Positions 1 to 7,136 of a DNA stretch of 64,000 nt are shown in pieces. Each line of letters starts with the position of its first letter. The stretch's first letter is position 1. The notes below the pieces were generated by a model. It was not told the DNA's origin. It saw only the letters and a list, made by a program, of their open reading frames with translations, and made no database searches. Source of the stretch: DATKFM01 sp046154965 (lineage in GTDB: Bacteria; Pseudomonadota; Alphaproteobacteria; Dongiales; Dongiaceae). The translations under genes were made by a program, and so were the position numbers. The stretch covers positions 62,001 through 126,000 of the forward strand of contig JBJXDY010000114.1 of NCBI GenBank assembly GCA_046154965.1. Reading direction: 5' to 3'.

Positions 1-2
1 TC

Positions 3-851
3 GCCGCGCTGGAGCAACGGCTGGTCATGGCGCAGCTCGACCGTTCGAAGCGTCTCGGGGGCAGCTCCCTGCAAGCTTACGAGCACTGGCTGCGCGGCCG
101 CTTCATCTTCAGCCGCTATTCGGCGGAAGCGCAGCTGGAGGCGCTGCCCTGCTTCGAGAAGGCCATCGAGCTCGACCCGACCTTCGCGCGCGCCCATGCC
201 AGCCTGGCCTCGATCCACAATTCGATCTCCGTGCTCAATCCCGGCAGCCCGAATGTAGCGGAAAACCTGGACCGCGCCCGCGACTATGCGCTGCGCGCCG
301 TGGAGCTGGATCCGGCCGATGCCCGGCCGCATGTCGATCTCGGCTGGAACTACATGCTGCGCCGTGAGTTTTCCCAGGCGGTCCAGCAGTTCGATCTGGC
401 GGGAGTGCTCAATCCGAACGAGGCCGACGTCATGATTGCCCGCGGCCAGGCGGCGGCGTTCCTGGGCGTGCCTCTCAGCGGATTGCCGCTCGCTCATGCG
501 GCGATCAAGATCAACCCCTATCATCCCGGCTACTACCGGTACTACCTCGCCACCATTCATTGCCTTGCCCGCCAGTTCGGGGAGGCGTTGAAATCCTTGG
601 ATATGGCGCAGGTAACTCTGCCCGGAAAGACTGCCTGGCTGGCGGTGACCCTGGCCCATCTGCGACGGCCGAGCGAAGCCCGCGCCGCCGCCGATCTGTT
701 CCTGGCCAACATCAAGCAGCGTTGGTCCGGCGATCCGAACGCGGGGCCCCGCGAGTATGTGAACTGGTTCTTGCGGATCACGCCCCTGGCCCAGGACGCC
801 GATGTCGAAATGCTGACCGAGGGCCTGCGGCTCGCCGGCGTTAAATTCTAG
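3..851 (+). CDS. TPR-repeat protein, C-terminal part (5' end outside window)
   Basis: The frame is open to the left edge, so this is the last 282 residues of a larger protein. The visible part holds several tetratricopeptide units, recognisable by recurring A-ELDP helix-turn segments (CFEKAIELDPTFARAHASLA, and further copies at AVELDPADARPHVDLG and LAGVLNPNEADV). This arrangement is typical of the C-terminal half of CadC-like or adenylate-cyclase-like regulators, where a TPR domain follows an effector domain and serves as a protein-binding scaffold. No effector domain is in view, so the function stays open. The TAG stop lies inside the left arm of an inverted repeat that probably ends the transcript. 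Confidence 0.8.
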   Translation, partial: AALEQRLVMAQLDRSKRLGGSSLQAYEHWLRGRFIFSRYSAEAQLEALPCFEKAIELDPTFARAHASLASIHNSISVLNPGSPNVAENLDRARDYALRAVELDPADARPHVDLGWNYMLRREFSQAVQQFDLAGVLNPNEADVMIARGQAAAFLGVPLSGLPLAHAAIKINPYHPGYYRYYLATIHCLARQFGEALKSLDMAQVTLPGKTAWLAVTLAHLRRPSEARAAADLFLANIKQRWSGDPNAGPREYVNWFLRITPLAQDADVEMLTEGLRLAGVKF

Positions 852-900
852 ACCAAGATCGTCTCGGATTGAATCAATCCGATACGTGAATCTTGGTCTA
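849..900. terminator. Nested inverted repeat overlapping the stop codon of the TPR gene
   Basis: An 11-bp perfect arm TAGACCAAGAT (849-859) pairs with ATCTTGGTCTA (890-900). A second perfect stem, CGGATTG (865-871) with CAATCCG (875-881), lies inside it. The stop codon of the upstream gene forms the first three bases of the outer arm. The T-rich bases 899-907 follow. It may act as a transcription terminator or mRNA 3' end stabiliser. Confidence 0.6.
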
Positions 901-913
901 CTTTGTTGAGTTA

Positions 914-961
914 GAGCATGATTCACGGATCGCGCCATGGCAGCAAGATCCGATCATGCTC
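914..961. repeat. REP-like palindromic element
   Basis: GAGCATGAT (914-922) pairs with ATCATGCTC (953-961). After a three-base bulge, CGGATC (926-931) pairs with GATCCG (947-952), leaving a 15-base loop. It sits in the gap between the TPR gene and the convergent tfuA-like gene, directly after another hairpin. The arrangement resembles the short extragenic palindromes dispersed in many alphaproteobacterial genomes. Whether it is repeated elsewhere in this genome cannot be seen here. Confidence 0.5.
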
Positions 962-970
962 CAGGACGCC

Positions 971-1762
971 TCAAGCAATCGTCACGGCCGCATCGCCGGC
1001 GTTGTGCCGGAACGGCGGCGCGGCGGCTGCCTCGGCCTCCGCACATAGTTTCCGCCATGTCGCGGTGCGTTCCAGCAAGAAGCCGGCTGCCGGAGCGCCG
1101 GAAAAGCCGGCCGCGCGCTTGCCGATCGCCGCCAGCGCGCGATCGGCGTCATCCCGTTGCAGATCGACGGCCGCTCCGGCAATCCAGCTTCGAAGACGAT
1201 CGATCCCGCGCCGGTCGAGGCCGGCGGCCTCTGCTTCCGAGAGAATGCGCTCGTAGGTCCGAAGCTTGAAGAACAGCCGGGCGGCGATATCTCCAAGCTG
1301 TTTGCCGGTCGCCGCTACGACGATGCCGCCGGCCGCCGCCTTGGCCATCGTTGCCCGGATGTTGACCAGCGGCTCAGTGACGCGAACCGCTGCGGAGCCG
1401 GTCATGCGATAGAGCGCGCCGACCGCATCGTCGCGAGTGACATGGCCCGCCGCATAGGAGTCGTAGATACGGCCAAGGCCGATCATGCCATAGGCCGCCA
1501 ACTCCACCGCCCGCAACGCGCCGATGCCCGCAGCGCCGAAGACCGCCACGCCTTGGGATAGCGCCCAAAGGATCTCCTTATGCCGAACCGCGGGAGCCGT
1601 CTCGAAGACGCCGTTCAGCAGCAGGATGACGGAAGGTTTCTCGCGGACGGCCCGGTATACATCGCCCATGACGGCCGGCGGCCTGAAGTCGAACTGCATA
1701 TCGCGATCGGCCGCCGGCGGCGCCAACCCCGGCAGCGCGAAGACAATGACCGTCTCCGTCAT
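971..1762 (-). CDS. TfuA-like protein, partner of YcaO
   Basis: This 263-residue protein matches the TfuA core family. The hallmark region GAAGIGALRAVEL, followed by YGMIGLGRIYDSY and a DDAV motif, lies about 80-120 residues in. TfuA proteins are known accessory factors for a subset of YcaO enzymes. In methanogens and in thioamidated RiPP pathways the pair replaces a peptide-backbone oxygen by sulfur, with TfuA thought to deliver or recruit sulfide. The start ATG (1760-1762) overlaps the stop of the upstream YcaO gene as ATGA, so the two are translationally coupled. The much longer open frame reaching 2173 is only the shadow of the YcaO gene. The substrate in this organism is unknown. Confidence 0.88.
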   Translation of the reverse strand: MTETVIVFALPGLAPPAADRDMQFDFRPPAVMGDVYRAVREKPSVILLLNGVFETAPAVRHKEILWALSQGVAVFGAAGIGALRAVELAAYGMIGLGRIYDSYAAGHVTRDDAVGALYRMTGSAAVRVTEPLVNIRATMAKAAAGGIVVAATGKQLGDIAARLFFKLRTYERILSEAEAAGLDRRGIDRLRSWIAGAAVDLQRDDADRALAAIGKRAAGFSGAPAAGFLLERTATWRKLCAEAEAAAAPPFRHNAGDAAVTIA

Positions 1763-2973
1763 CGGCGAGCCATCGGCAATCCGGGATACCGGACGCGCGC
1801 GCCCCGCGGCGCGGCGATGTCGCCAATACCCGGCACGACGATGCGGACCACGGCGACACCGAACTCTGGCCGTGTCAGGTCGATCGCAATCACGTGCTGG
1901 AAGCCGGCGGCTTTGAACCGGTCGAGGAGCCAGGCAATCTCGCCGGCAGGCCCGCCAACCGGGCGGGTCGGGACCGCATGGAAGGGCCGCTGGCCGTTGC
2001 CCTGCCGCACCGCTTCGATCCGGTCCATAACCGCGCCGCCGTCGATCGGCGCAAGGTCGGCGGGGCCGATATCGTCGGCAACCGACGCAATCGTCGCCAG
2101 CCGGGCCTGCAGCGCTTCTTCCAGGCATTTGACCAGCGCGACGTTCCGATCGGGATGGCTGGCCATGCCCCACGCGCTGGCCGCCGGCGGCAGCGGCCCG
2201 GCCCCGGACTCAACGAGATTGCAGAGCAGGACGGCAACGCCGATGTCCGACGTCGCGTCCCAGACGGCGATGTGCAGACCTGCCGCTGCAATTTGCCGCA
2301 ACAAAGCGTTCTCGCTGCCCGGTTGAATGGTTTGCAGATCGATCCGCGTCGCCGCCTGCGCTTGCGGCGGCCTGGCAAACCAGTTGGCGGCCGCATCGCG
2401 CTCGACGAGCTCGCAAAGCGCGTGACAGCGGGCGCCGGCGGCGTCAAAGCCGGCGGCCAATCCGCTGCTGCTGGCGGGAGACGGAATGGTCCGATCGAGA
2501 TGCACCAAATCCAGCGGGAGCCACAGCTTTGTCTCCTGCAGCAGATCGATACCCTCGACCCACCGATAGGGCTGGGATGCGTCAAAGGCGGCATCGGCGG
2601 CGGACATGGGCGCGCCGATCTCCGCCAGGCGATGCGTGGCCGAGAGATCCAGCATGCTGCCAAGCTTTGAGGGCAGCATCACTTGTTCGGCGTGAAAGCG
2701 CTCGATCGCCTCCATTGCGGCCGCCAGCTTGGCGGTCTCCAGGCCGGCGGCCGCGCCATAGCTAACCACCGCGGACCGCGCGTTCGGCCGATAGGCGGCC
2801 GCAACGGGAAGACCCACACGGTCGAGCCCCGTCACATCGGCGATGCGGGTAACGCCGGCGGCCGCCAGCAAAGGCGCCAGCGCCCGAAGGCCCGACCGGT
2901 CCGGTTGAGAGGCGTCTAACGTGCTAGGCGCATTTGGCCCGGATGACGACAGGGCGTTCCTTGGTGGTCGCAT
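1759..2973 (-). CDS. YcaO-domain ATP-dependent backbone-modifying enzyme
   Basis: This 404-residue YcaO protein shows the ATP-binding signatures of the family: EAIER at residues 88-92, ELVERD at 188-193 and QAR at 289-291, plus the SSSGLAAG segment near 168-175. YcaO enzymes phosphorylate a peptide amide oxygen to install azoline rings, amidines or thioamides. The adjacent TfuA makes thioamidation the likeliest chemistry, by inference. The start overlaps the end of the preceding 72-residue gene by 50 bases and the stop overlaps tfuA by four bases, which indicates a tight three-gene operon. There are no dehydrogenase, protease or exporter genes next to it, so the substrate may be a housekeeping protein or a small cytoplasmic peptide rather than a secreted toxin. 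Confidence 0.9.
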   Translation of the reverse strand: MRPPRNALSSSGPNAPSTLDASQPDRSGLRALAPLLAAAGVTRIADVTGLDRVGLPVAAAYRPNARSAVVSYGAAAGLETAKLAAAMEAIERFHAEQVMLPSKLGSMLDLSATHRLAEIGAPMSAADAAFDASQPYRWVEGIDLLQETKLWLPLDLVHLDRTIPSPASSSGLAAGFDAAGARCHALCELVERDAAANWFARPPQAQAATRIDLQTIQPGSENALLRQIAAAGLHIAVWDATSDIGVAVLLCNLVESGAGPLPPAASAWGMASHPDRNVALVKCLEEALQARLATIASVADDIGPADLAPIDGGAVMDRIEAVRQGNGQRPFHAVPTRPVGGPAGEIAWLLDRFKAAGFQHVIAIDLTRPEFGVAVVRIVVPGIGDIAAPRGARVRYPGLPMARR

Positions 2974-3142
2974 AGCAGTCGATCAGTTCCGGGTGCTTGC
3001 GAAAGTCCTCTGCCTGCGAGGCCGACAACTCGATAATCGTCGGTTTGCCGGACGAGTCGACGCTGATGAGGTACCCCTTGCCTTCGACAAAGACCACATA
3101 GTCGCCGGGCTTGACTTGAATTCCGCCAATGATCAATGACAT
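2924..3142 (-). CDS. 72-residue protein heading the YcaO-TfuA operon
   Basis: I do not recognise the family. The protein has 72 residues and a strong Shine-Dalgarno sequence (GAGGGGAG) about 7 bases before the ATG. Residues 1-40 look beta-rich (GIQVKPGDYVVFVEGKGYLI), followed by a charged helix and a tail ending RAKCA, with a Cys two residues from the C-terminus and another near residue 56. Its last 50 bases overlap the YcaO start, so it is co-translated with the pair. It could be the substrate (a RiPP-like precursor with a C-terminal core), a carrier or recognition element, or an unrelated regulator. No double-glycine or other leader cleavage motif is evident. Confidence 0.75.
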   Translation of the reverse strand: MSLIIGGIQVKPGDYVVFVEGKGYLISVDSSGKPTIIELSASQAEDFRKHPELIDCYATTKERPVVIRAKCA

Positions 3143-3232
3143 GGCTGCAGACTCCCCTCGAAAACGCTGCCTCTCGCAGCAGTTATTGTTGGCACATTCT
3201 ACCCTATGCTTGTATGGGCATGCTCGAAAATC

Positions 3233-3308
3233 TGGCGCGCCCGGCAGGAATCGAACCTGCGACCTGCCGCTTAGAAGGCGGCTGCTCTATCCGCTGAGCT
3301 ACGGGCGC
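3233..3308 (-). tRNA. tRNA-Arg (anticodon UCU)
   Basis: The minus strand folds into a complete cloverleaf. The acceptor GCGCCCG (from 3308) pairs with CGGGCGC (3243-3237), the discriminator is G, and the encoded CCA lies at 3235-3233. The anticodon loop CTTCTAA is closed by GCCGC/GCGGC, and the T-arm is GCAGG-TTCGATT-CCTGC. The anticodon TCT reads AGA and AGG codons. Confidence 0.97.
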
Positions 3309-3344
3309 CCTGTGAGGCGGGCAAAGCCGCGAAAATGCGGCCGA

Positions 3345-3650
3345 TCAGTGGGTCCAGCGGCCCAGCCGATCATACTTGAAATTGTCGGCATAGGCCTTCG
3401 GCCGCACGCTGCGCTGCTTCGACTGCTCGACGCTGTAGGCATAGCCCTGACGCTTGGCATAGGCCACGGCCTCCTCCAGCGTCTCGAAAGACAGGCGGAC
3501 CTGGGCGCGGGTGTTGCCCGAGCTCGTCCAGCCCATCAGCGGATCGATCCCGCTGCGGCTCTCGGGTTCGAACTCAAGGACCCAATGCTGGGTGCCCGCC
3601 CGCCCCGATTGCATCGCCGTCTTCGCCGGCTGAAAGATCCGTGCCCGCAT
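3345..3650 (-). CDS. NDUFS4-like accessory subunit of NADH dehydrogenase (ETC complex I subunit)
   Basis: This 101-residue protein matches the NDUFS4/18-kDa family found in alphaproteobacteria and mitochondria. It begins MRARIFQPAKTAMQSG and has the conserved middle (WVLEFEP, then MGWTSSGNTRAQVRLSF), the helix LEEAVAYAKRQGY and the end AYADNFKYDRLGRWTH. The subunit binds the peripheral arm of complex I and stabilises the NADH-oxidising module. The inner ATG at 3650 is preferred because homologues start at this motif; the longer frame adds 12 unconserved residues. The gene lies alone between tRNA-Pro and tRNA-Arg on the same strand, so the three may share a transcript. Confidence 0.9.
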   Translation of the reverse strand: MRARIFQPAKTAMQSGRAGTQHWVLEFEPESRSGIDPLMGWTSSGNTRAQVRLSFETLEEAVAYAKRQGYAYSVEQSKQRSVRPKAYADNFKYDRLGRWTH

Positions 3651-3700
3651 GCTGTACGTTCCCTTGGCTGTCCCGCGCCGCCACATAATCCGGCATCCGA

Positions 3701-3777
<77 letters not shown>

Positions 3778-4024
3778 AGAATATCGAACGGTCTGGAAAA
3801 TATGGGATTTCCGGTGCCGAAACAAGCATGCTGGTCAGGGCCAAAACGGCCCGAAACGCGAGCAATCGCGCTGGTTTAGCGGCAAAACGCCGCCGGCGGG
3901 CGGCATCGATTGTTGCCGAGGCGTTCACTGACGCCGGAGATAATGGGCTATTTCTGCAGGCAGTACCGTATTGGCGCCGGTCCTGCCCCGGTGCCGCGCC
4001 AAGCGCTTGTTTCGCCGGCCGACT

Positions 4025-4230
4025 CTTTCCGATGATGGCGAAACACCGCTTGGACGACACCCAATCGATGGCGCCGACGGTTATCAGGATCATGATGATC
4101 AGGAAGGCCACGCGCGGGCACTCGGCCTGCTGGATCTCGTTGGCCAGATAGAGGCCGATGCCGCCGGCGCCGACAAAGCCCAGCACCGACGCGCCGTCGG
4201 CCTGACCGATCGCGGTGCGATATCCCCGGG
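4025..4230 (-). pseudogene. Remnant of a PhnE-type ABC permease (C-terminal end)
   Basis: On the minus strand, from about 4192 to 4025, the frame reads a segment beginning ASVLGFVGAGGIGLYLANEI and continuing through hydrophobic residues to AIDWVSS. This is the C-terminal signature of phosphonate-type permeases (PhnE), including the VGAGGIG loop that contacts the ATPase. Weaker similarity reaches back to about 4230. Upstream is a different gene (the DapA-family enzyme ending at 4358), and downstream the frame runs on without similarity. Only roughly 55-70 residues of a roughly 270-residue permease survive. The rest of 3778-4357 holds nothing I recognise. Confidence 0.65.
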
Positions 4231-4357
4231 AAAACGGGCCGATCTGATTCCTGTGGAAGATCGCCTGCCCGGCCATCCGCAGGTCGTCGCCGTTGTTTCC
4301 GCCGGCCAGGTCACGCAACAGAGCAACGGCCTAACATCACGTTGCGTTCTGAGACGA

Positions 4358-5308
4358 TCACTTCGCGAGCACACCCGGCACGCCGGAGTTAATCATCATC
4401 TGCCGGCACCGCTCGCGATATTTGGCGCGGACATCCCGCGTGGGCGGACGGCATCGGCTCGAGTCCAGGCCGATGAGTTCCATGCAGAGCTTGTCGAGAT
4501 AGCCGTCGCCGCTGGTGTAGGTCTTCTCGATTTCGACCCATAGCTTGTAGAAAGGCATGGCCTCTTTGACCATCGCGATCTCCACATCGCGGTATCGTCC
4601 GGCTTCCAGGTTATCGATCAGCCTGATTCCCCATTCCGGCCAATAGTTGCAGAGATGCACCTCGAAGGCCCTGGCGCCAAGCACATGGCTCATGGCGAAT
4701 TGGAGATTGTTGTCGATGATACAGAAGCGGCCGGCGAAATTGGACACGACATCTTCGAACTCCATCGCATCTGTCCGGGGCGTCGCCCATTTCAGTCCGA
4801 CGACATTGGGTATGGCCGCCAAGCGTTCGACCAGGCGAAAGGAGACCGCCGCGCTGGTCCAGAATGTATTGTAGACAATGAGCCCGACATCAGCCGCCTC
4901 GGCCGCAGCGGCGACGTGCTCGAAGAAGTCCTCCTCCGTATGGGTGAAGTAAAACGGGCAGGACACCTGCAGGTACTCCACTCCCAAGCGTTCGGCGGCC
5001 TTCGCCAACTGCCGCACTTCCTTCGTGCTGGTGGTCTGGCCGCCCATGGCCACGGGCAATTCGCCCGCCGTCTCGGCGACCACCGCCTCCGCCACCTGCA
5101 AGCGCTCGTCGAAAGTCATGGTGGAAAAATCGCCTGCGGCACCGCCGGCAAGCAGCACGCCGTACCTCTCGTTGATGCCGCGTCCCTTCAAGAACTGCAC
5201 ATGCCGGCGAACCGCCGGCAGATCCAACTCCAAATCGGCATCGCGAAACATCGTGGGTATCGTGATGTAGCAGCCTTCAAGGCGTTTTTTGGCGCGCACG
5301 ACATCCAT
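4358..5308 (-). CDS. DapA/NanA-family aldolase or dehydratase
   Basis: This 316-residue TIM-barrel protein belongs to the dihydrodipicolinate synthase/N-acetylneuraminate lyase superfamily. Visible landmarks are the GGAAGDFSTMT loop (about residues 55-65, where DapA has GTTGE), the catalytic tyrosine in VYNT near residue 146 and the Schiff-base lysine in GLKWAT near 174. The superfamily forms a lysine imine with 2-oxo acids, covering sialic acid lyase, 2-keto-3-deoxy sugar acid aldolases and dehydratases such as KdgD. With an aldehyde dehydrogenase and a sugar importer in the same cluster, a 2-keto-3-deoxy sugar acid dehydratase feeding the dehydrogenase, or a sialic-acid-type lyase, are both plausible. 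The upstream gap contains copy A of the shared 21-bp-spaced motif. Confidence 0.85.
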   Translation of the reverse strand: MDVVRAKKRLEGCYITIPTMFRDADLELDLPAVRRHVQFLKGRGINERYGVLLAGGAAGDFSTMTFDERLQVAEAVVAETAGELPVAMGGQTTSTKEVRQLAKAAERLGVEYLQVSCPFYFTHTEEDFFEHVAAAAEAADVGLIVYNTFWTSAAVSFRLVERLAAIPNVVGLKWATPRTDAMEFEDVVSNFAGRFCIIDNNLQFAMSHVLGARAFEVHLCNYWPEWGIRLIDNLEAGRYRDVEIAMVKEAMPFYKLWVEIEKTYTSGDGYLDKLCMELIGLDSSRCRPPTRDVRAKYRERCRQMMINSGVPGVLAK

Positions 5309-5397
5309 GCTTCACTCACCTTTCCCCTGCACCAATCGGCCACGCGGCCGAACCCGCGGACAGGCCGCTACTATGGCCAGTGGGTTGACAGGAGCGG

Positions 5398-5427
5398 TCG
5401 ACAGAAATGGTCTGAAAATTGACGATT
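5398..5427 (+). promoter_or_regulatory. Putative operator A of the catabolic regulon
   Basis: TCGAC at 5398-5402 is followed after 16 bases by TTGACGATT at 5419-5427; the two repeats start 21 bp apart. The same layout recurs at 8318 and 14367. The bases before the second repeat are also shared (GAAAATTGAC here, GAAAACTTGAC at B). It lies about 90 bases upstream of the minus-strand DapA-family gene. A 21-bp direct repeat spacing is typical of AraC-family half sites on one face of the helix. Confidence 0.55.
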
Positions 5428-5478
5428 TCTCGCACCCGCCAGACGCCGTTCTGCCGCCGCTGCCGGGCTGTTCGCCGA

Positions 5479-6297
5479 TCACGGTACCGGCCCACTGTTG
5501 ACCCGCTGGGAGATATGCCAGGGAATGAGGGCCCGCTCCACGAGCACGACAGCCCAAAACAGCGCGAGTCCCAGCGCCGCCAGGGTAATGATGATGGCAA
5601 AGGCGATGTCCATCCGCAGGTCGCCCGTCGCGATCTGTATGTAGTAACCGAGGCCCGCATCTCCGCCGACCCACTCAGATACCGTCGCGCCGACAGTTGC
5701 GTTGACGGCGGCGCCCTTAATGCCGACGAAGAGCTGGGGTAATGCGGCCGGCAGCCTTATCTTGAAAAAAGTCGTCAGCGGCCCGGCGCCGGTAGAGCGG
5801 CTGAAACGCAGCAGATCCTCACTCAATGACGTAAAGGCCAGAATGCCGTTGAGCAGAATTGGAAAGAAACAGACCATGAAGACGATGATGATCTTCGGCG
5901 CGAAGCTGAAGCCCAGCCAGGTTACGAACATCGGAGCGAAGGCAATCTTCGGCACCATCTCCAGCGATACGGCCAACGGATAGAACGTACGGCGCAGCAC
6001 CCAGGAGAACGCTATCAAGAGAGACAGTGGGATTCCCAAGGCCACCGCTACGAAGAATCCGGCGAGAGTCTCGCCTCCGGTGACCAGCGTGTATTCCCAG
6101 AGCAGGCCGGCGCGCAAGATGAACTGAGTGAAGATCTCCGTTGGCGCCGGCAGGATGTAGCGCGCGATGTCAAGGCCGCGCACAAAACCCTCCCATGCGA
6201 CGAAGAGGCTGAGCATGAAAGCGATCGGCAACCAGGCCTCCCGCGCGAATCCGCGCCAACGCTGCGCCCAGCCGATCTTTTGACTCGCAATGGCCAT
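5479..6297 (-). CDS. ABC transporter permease, SsuC/TauC type
   Basis: This 272-residue inner-membrane permease of the nitrate/taurine/sulfonate class has about six hydrophobic segments. The cytoplasmic EAA-like loop falls around SLSEDLLRFSRSTGAGPLTT to IRLPAALPQLFVGIK (about residues 155-190) and should contact the ATPase encoded just upstream. The C-terminal end SEWVGGDAGLGYYI is also characteristic of SsuC/TauC proteins. It is the third gene of the binding protein-ATPase-permease operon, 17 bases after the ATPase stop. The THI5/NMT1-type binding protein suggests an organic ion or pyrimidine-like substrate. Sequence alone does not define it. Confidence 0.9.
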   Translation of the reverse strand: MAIASQKIGWAQRWRGFAREAWLPIAFMLSLFVAWEGFVRGLDIARYILPAPTEIFTQFILRAGLLWEYTLVTGGETLAGFFVAVALGIPLSLLIAFSWVLRRTFYPLAVSLEMVPKIAFAPMFVTWLGFSFAPKIIIVFMVCFFPILLNGILAFTSLSEDLLRFSRSTGAGPLTTFFKIRLPAALPQLFVGIKGAAVNATVGATVSEWVGGDAGLGYYIQIATGDLRMDIAFAIIITLAALGLALFWAVVLVERALIPWHISQRVNSGPVP

Positions 6298-6314
6298 GGC
6301 TGCTTTTCCCCGTC

Positions 6315-7097
6315 CTACAGTACCCCGTAGCCGAAAAAGATCTCTTTGATCTCGTCAACAAGCCGATGATAGATGGCGCTCCGCCGCACTTCCATTGTCC
6401 GCGGCCGCGGCAGGTCCACCTCGAAGCGCCGCACGATCATGCCGGGCCGCGGCGAGATCACGACGATTTCGTCCGAAAGCTGCACGGCCTCGTCGATACT
6501 GTGCGTGACCAGCACGACCGTCTGCCGGCGCTCCATCCATAGCCGCTCAAGGTCGGTCCGCAGCTGCTCGCGGGTCATGGCGTCCAGCGCGCCCAGCGGT
6601 TCATCCATCAGCATCAGCGGCGGATCGTGGATCAGCGCCCGGCAGAAGGCCGCCCGCTGCTGCATGCCGCCGGACAGTTCGAAGGGGTAGCGGTTGGCAA
6701 ACTCCTTGAGTCCCACAGATGCAAGCAAATCCAGCGCCCGCGGCAGGTAATCCTGCCGACGCAATTTTCGCATTTCGATCTGCAGCATGACGTTGCCGAG
6801 CACATCGCGCCAGTCCACGAGCACGTTGCCCTGGAACATGATGCCGACATCCGTGAGCGGTTTGACGACCCGCCGGCCGGCGACCGCGATCTCGCCTTCG
6901 GTGATGTCCAGCAGCCCGGCGATCATCATCAGCAGCGTGCTCTTGCCGCAACCCGACGGCCCCACCAGAGACACGAAACGGCCGCTGTCGATCGCGAGAT
7001 CGACAGGGCCAAAGGCATGGACCGGACCGCCGGAGCTCGGATAGACCTTCTTGACGGCGCGGATTGAGACAGGGACGCTCACGATGCTTTTCTGCAA
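6315..7097 (-). CDS. ABC transporter ATPase, SsuB/TauB type
   Basis: This 260-residue nucleotide-binding subunit has Walker A GPSGCGKST (about 50-58), the Q-loop in GIMFQGN, signature LSGGMQQR (about 142-149), Walker B LMLMDEP and the switch histidine in VLVTHSIDEA. It powers the permease that follows. No ATG is available at the expected N-terminus. The frame opens with a TTG (7097), and a GTG at 7082 also fits. The TTG lies inside the hairpin at 7094-7122, so translation may be tempered by that structure or coupled to the upstream binding-protein gene. Confidence 0.9.
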   Translation of the reverse strand: MQKSIVSVPVSIRAVKKVYPSSGGPVHAFGPVDLAIDSGRFVSLVGPSGCGKSTLLMMIAGLLDITEGEIAVAGRRVVKPLTDVGIMFQGNVLVDWRDVLGNVMLQIEMRKLRRQDYLPRALDLLASVGLKEFANRYPFELSGGMQQRAAFCRALIHDPPLMLMDEPLGALDAMTREQLRTDLERLWMERRQTVVLVTHSIDEAVQLSDEIVVISPRPGMIVRRFEVDLPRPRTMEVRRSAIYHRLVDEIKEIFFGYGVL

Positions 7098-7122
7098 GAG
7101 CGGGCCTTGAGCCCGCCCTTGC
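7094..7122. promoter_or_regulatory. Intercistronic hairpin between binding-protein and ATPase genes
   Basis: GCAAG (7094-7098) and GCGGGC (7100-7105) pair with GCCCGC (7111-7116) and CTTGC (7118-7122) around a CTTGA loop, with one A/C mismatch. It lies just after the binding-protein stop and covers the TTG start of the ATPase gene. Such hairpins protect the upstream message and lower expression of downstream subunits in many ABC operons. Confidence 0.55.
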
Positions 7123-7136
7123 GGATGATACGCAGC

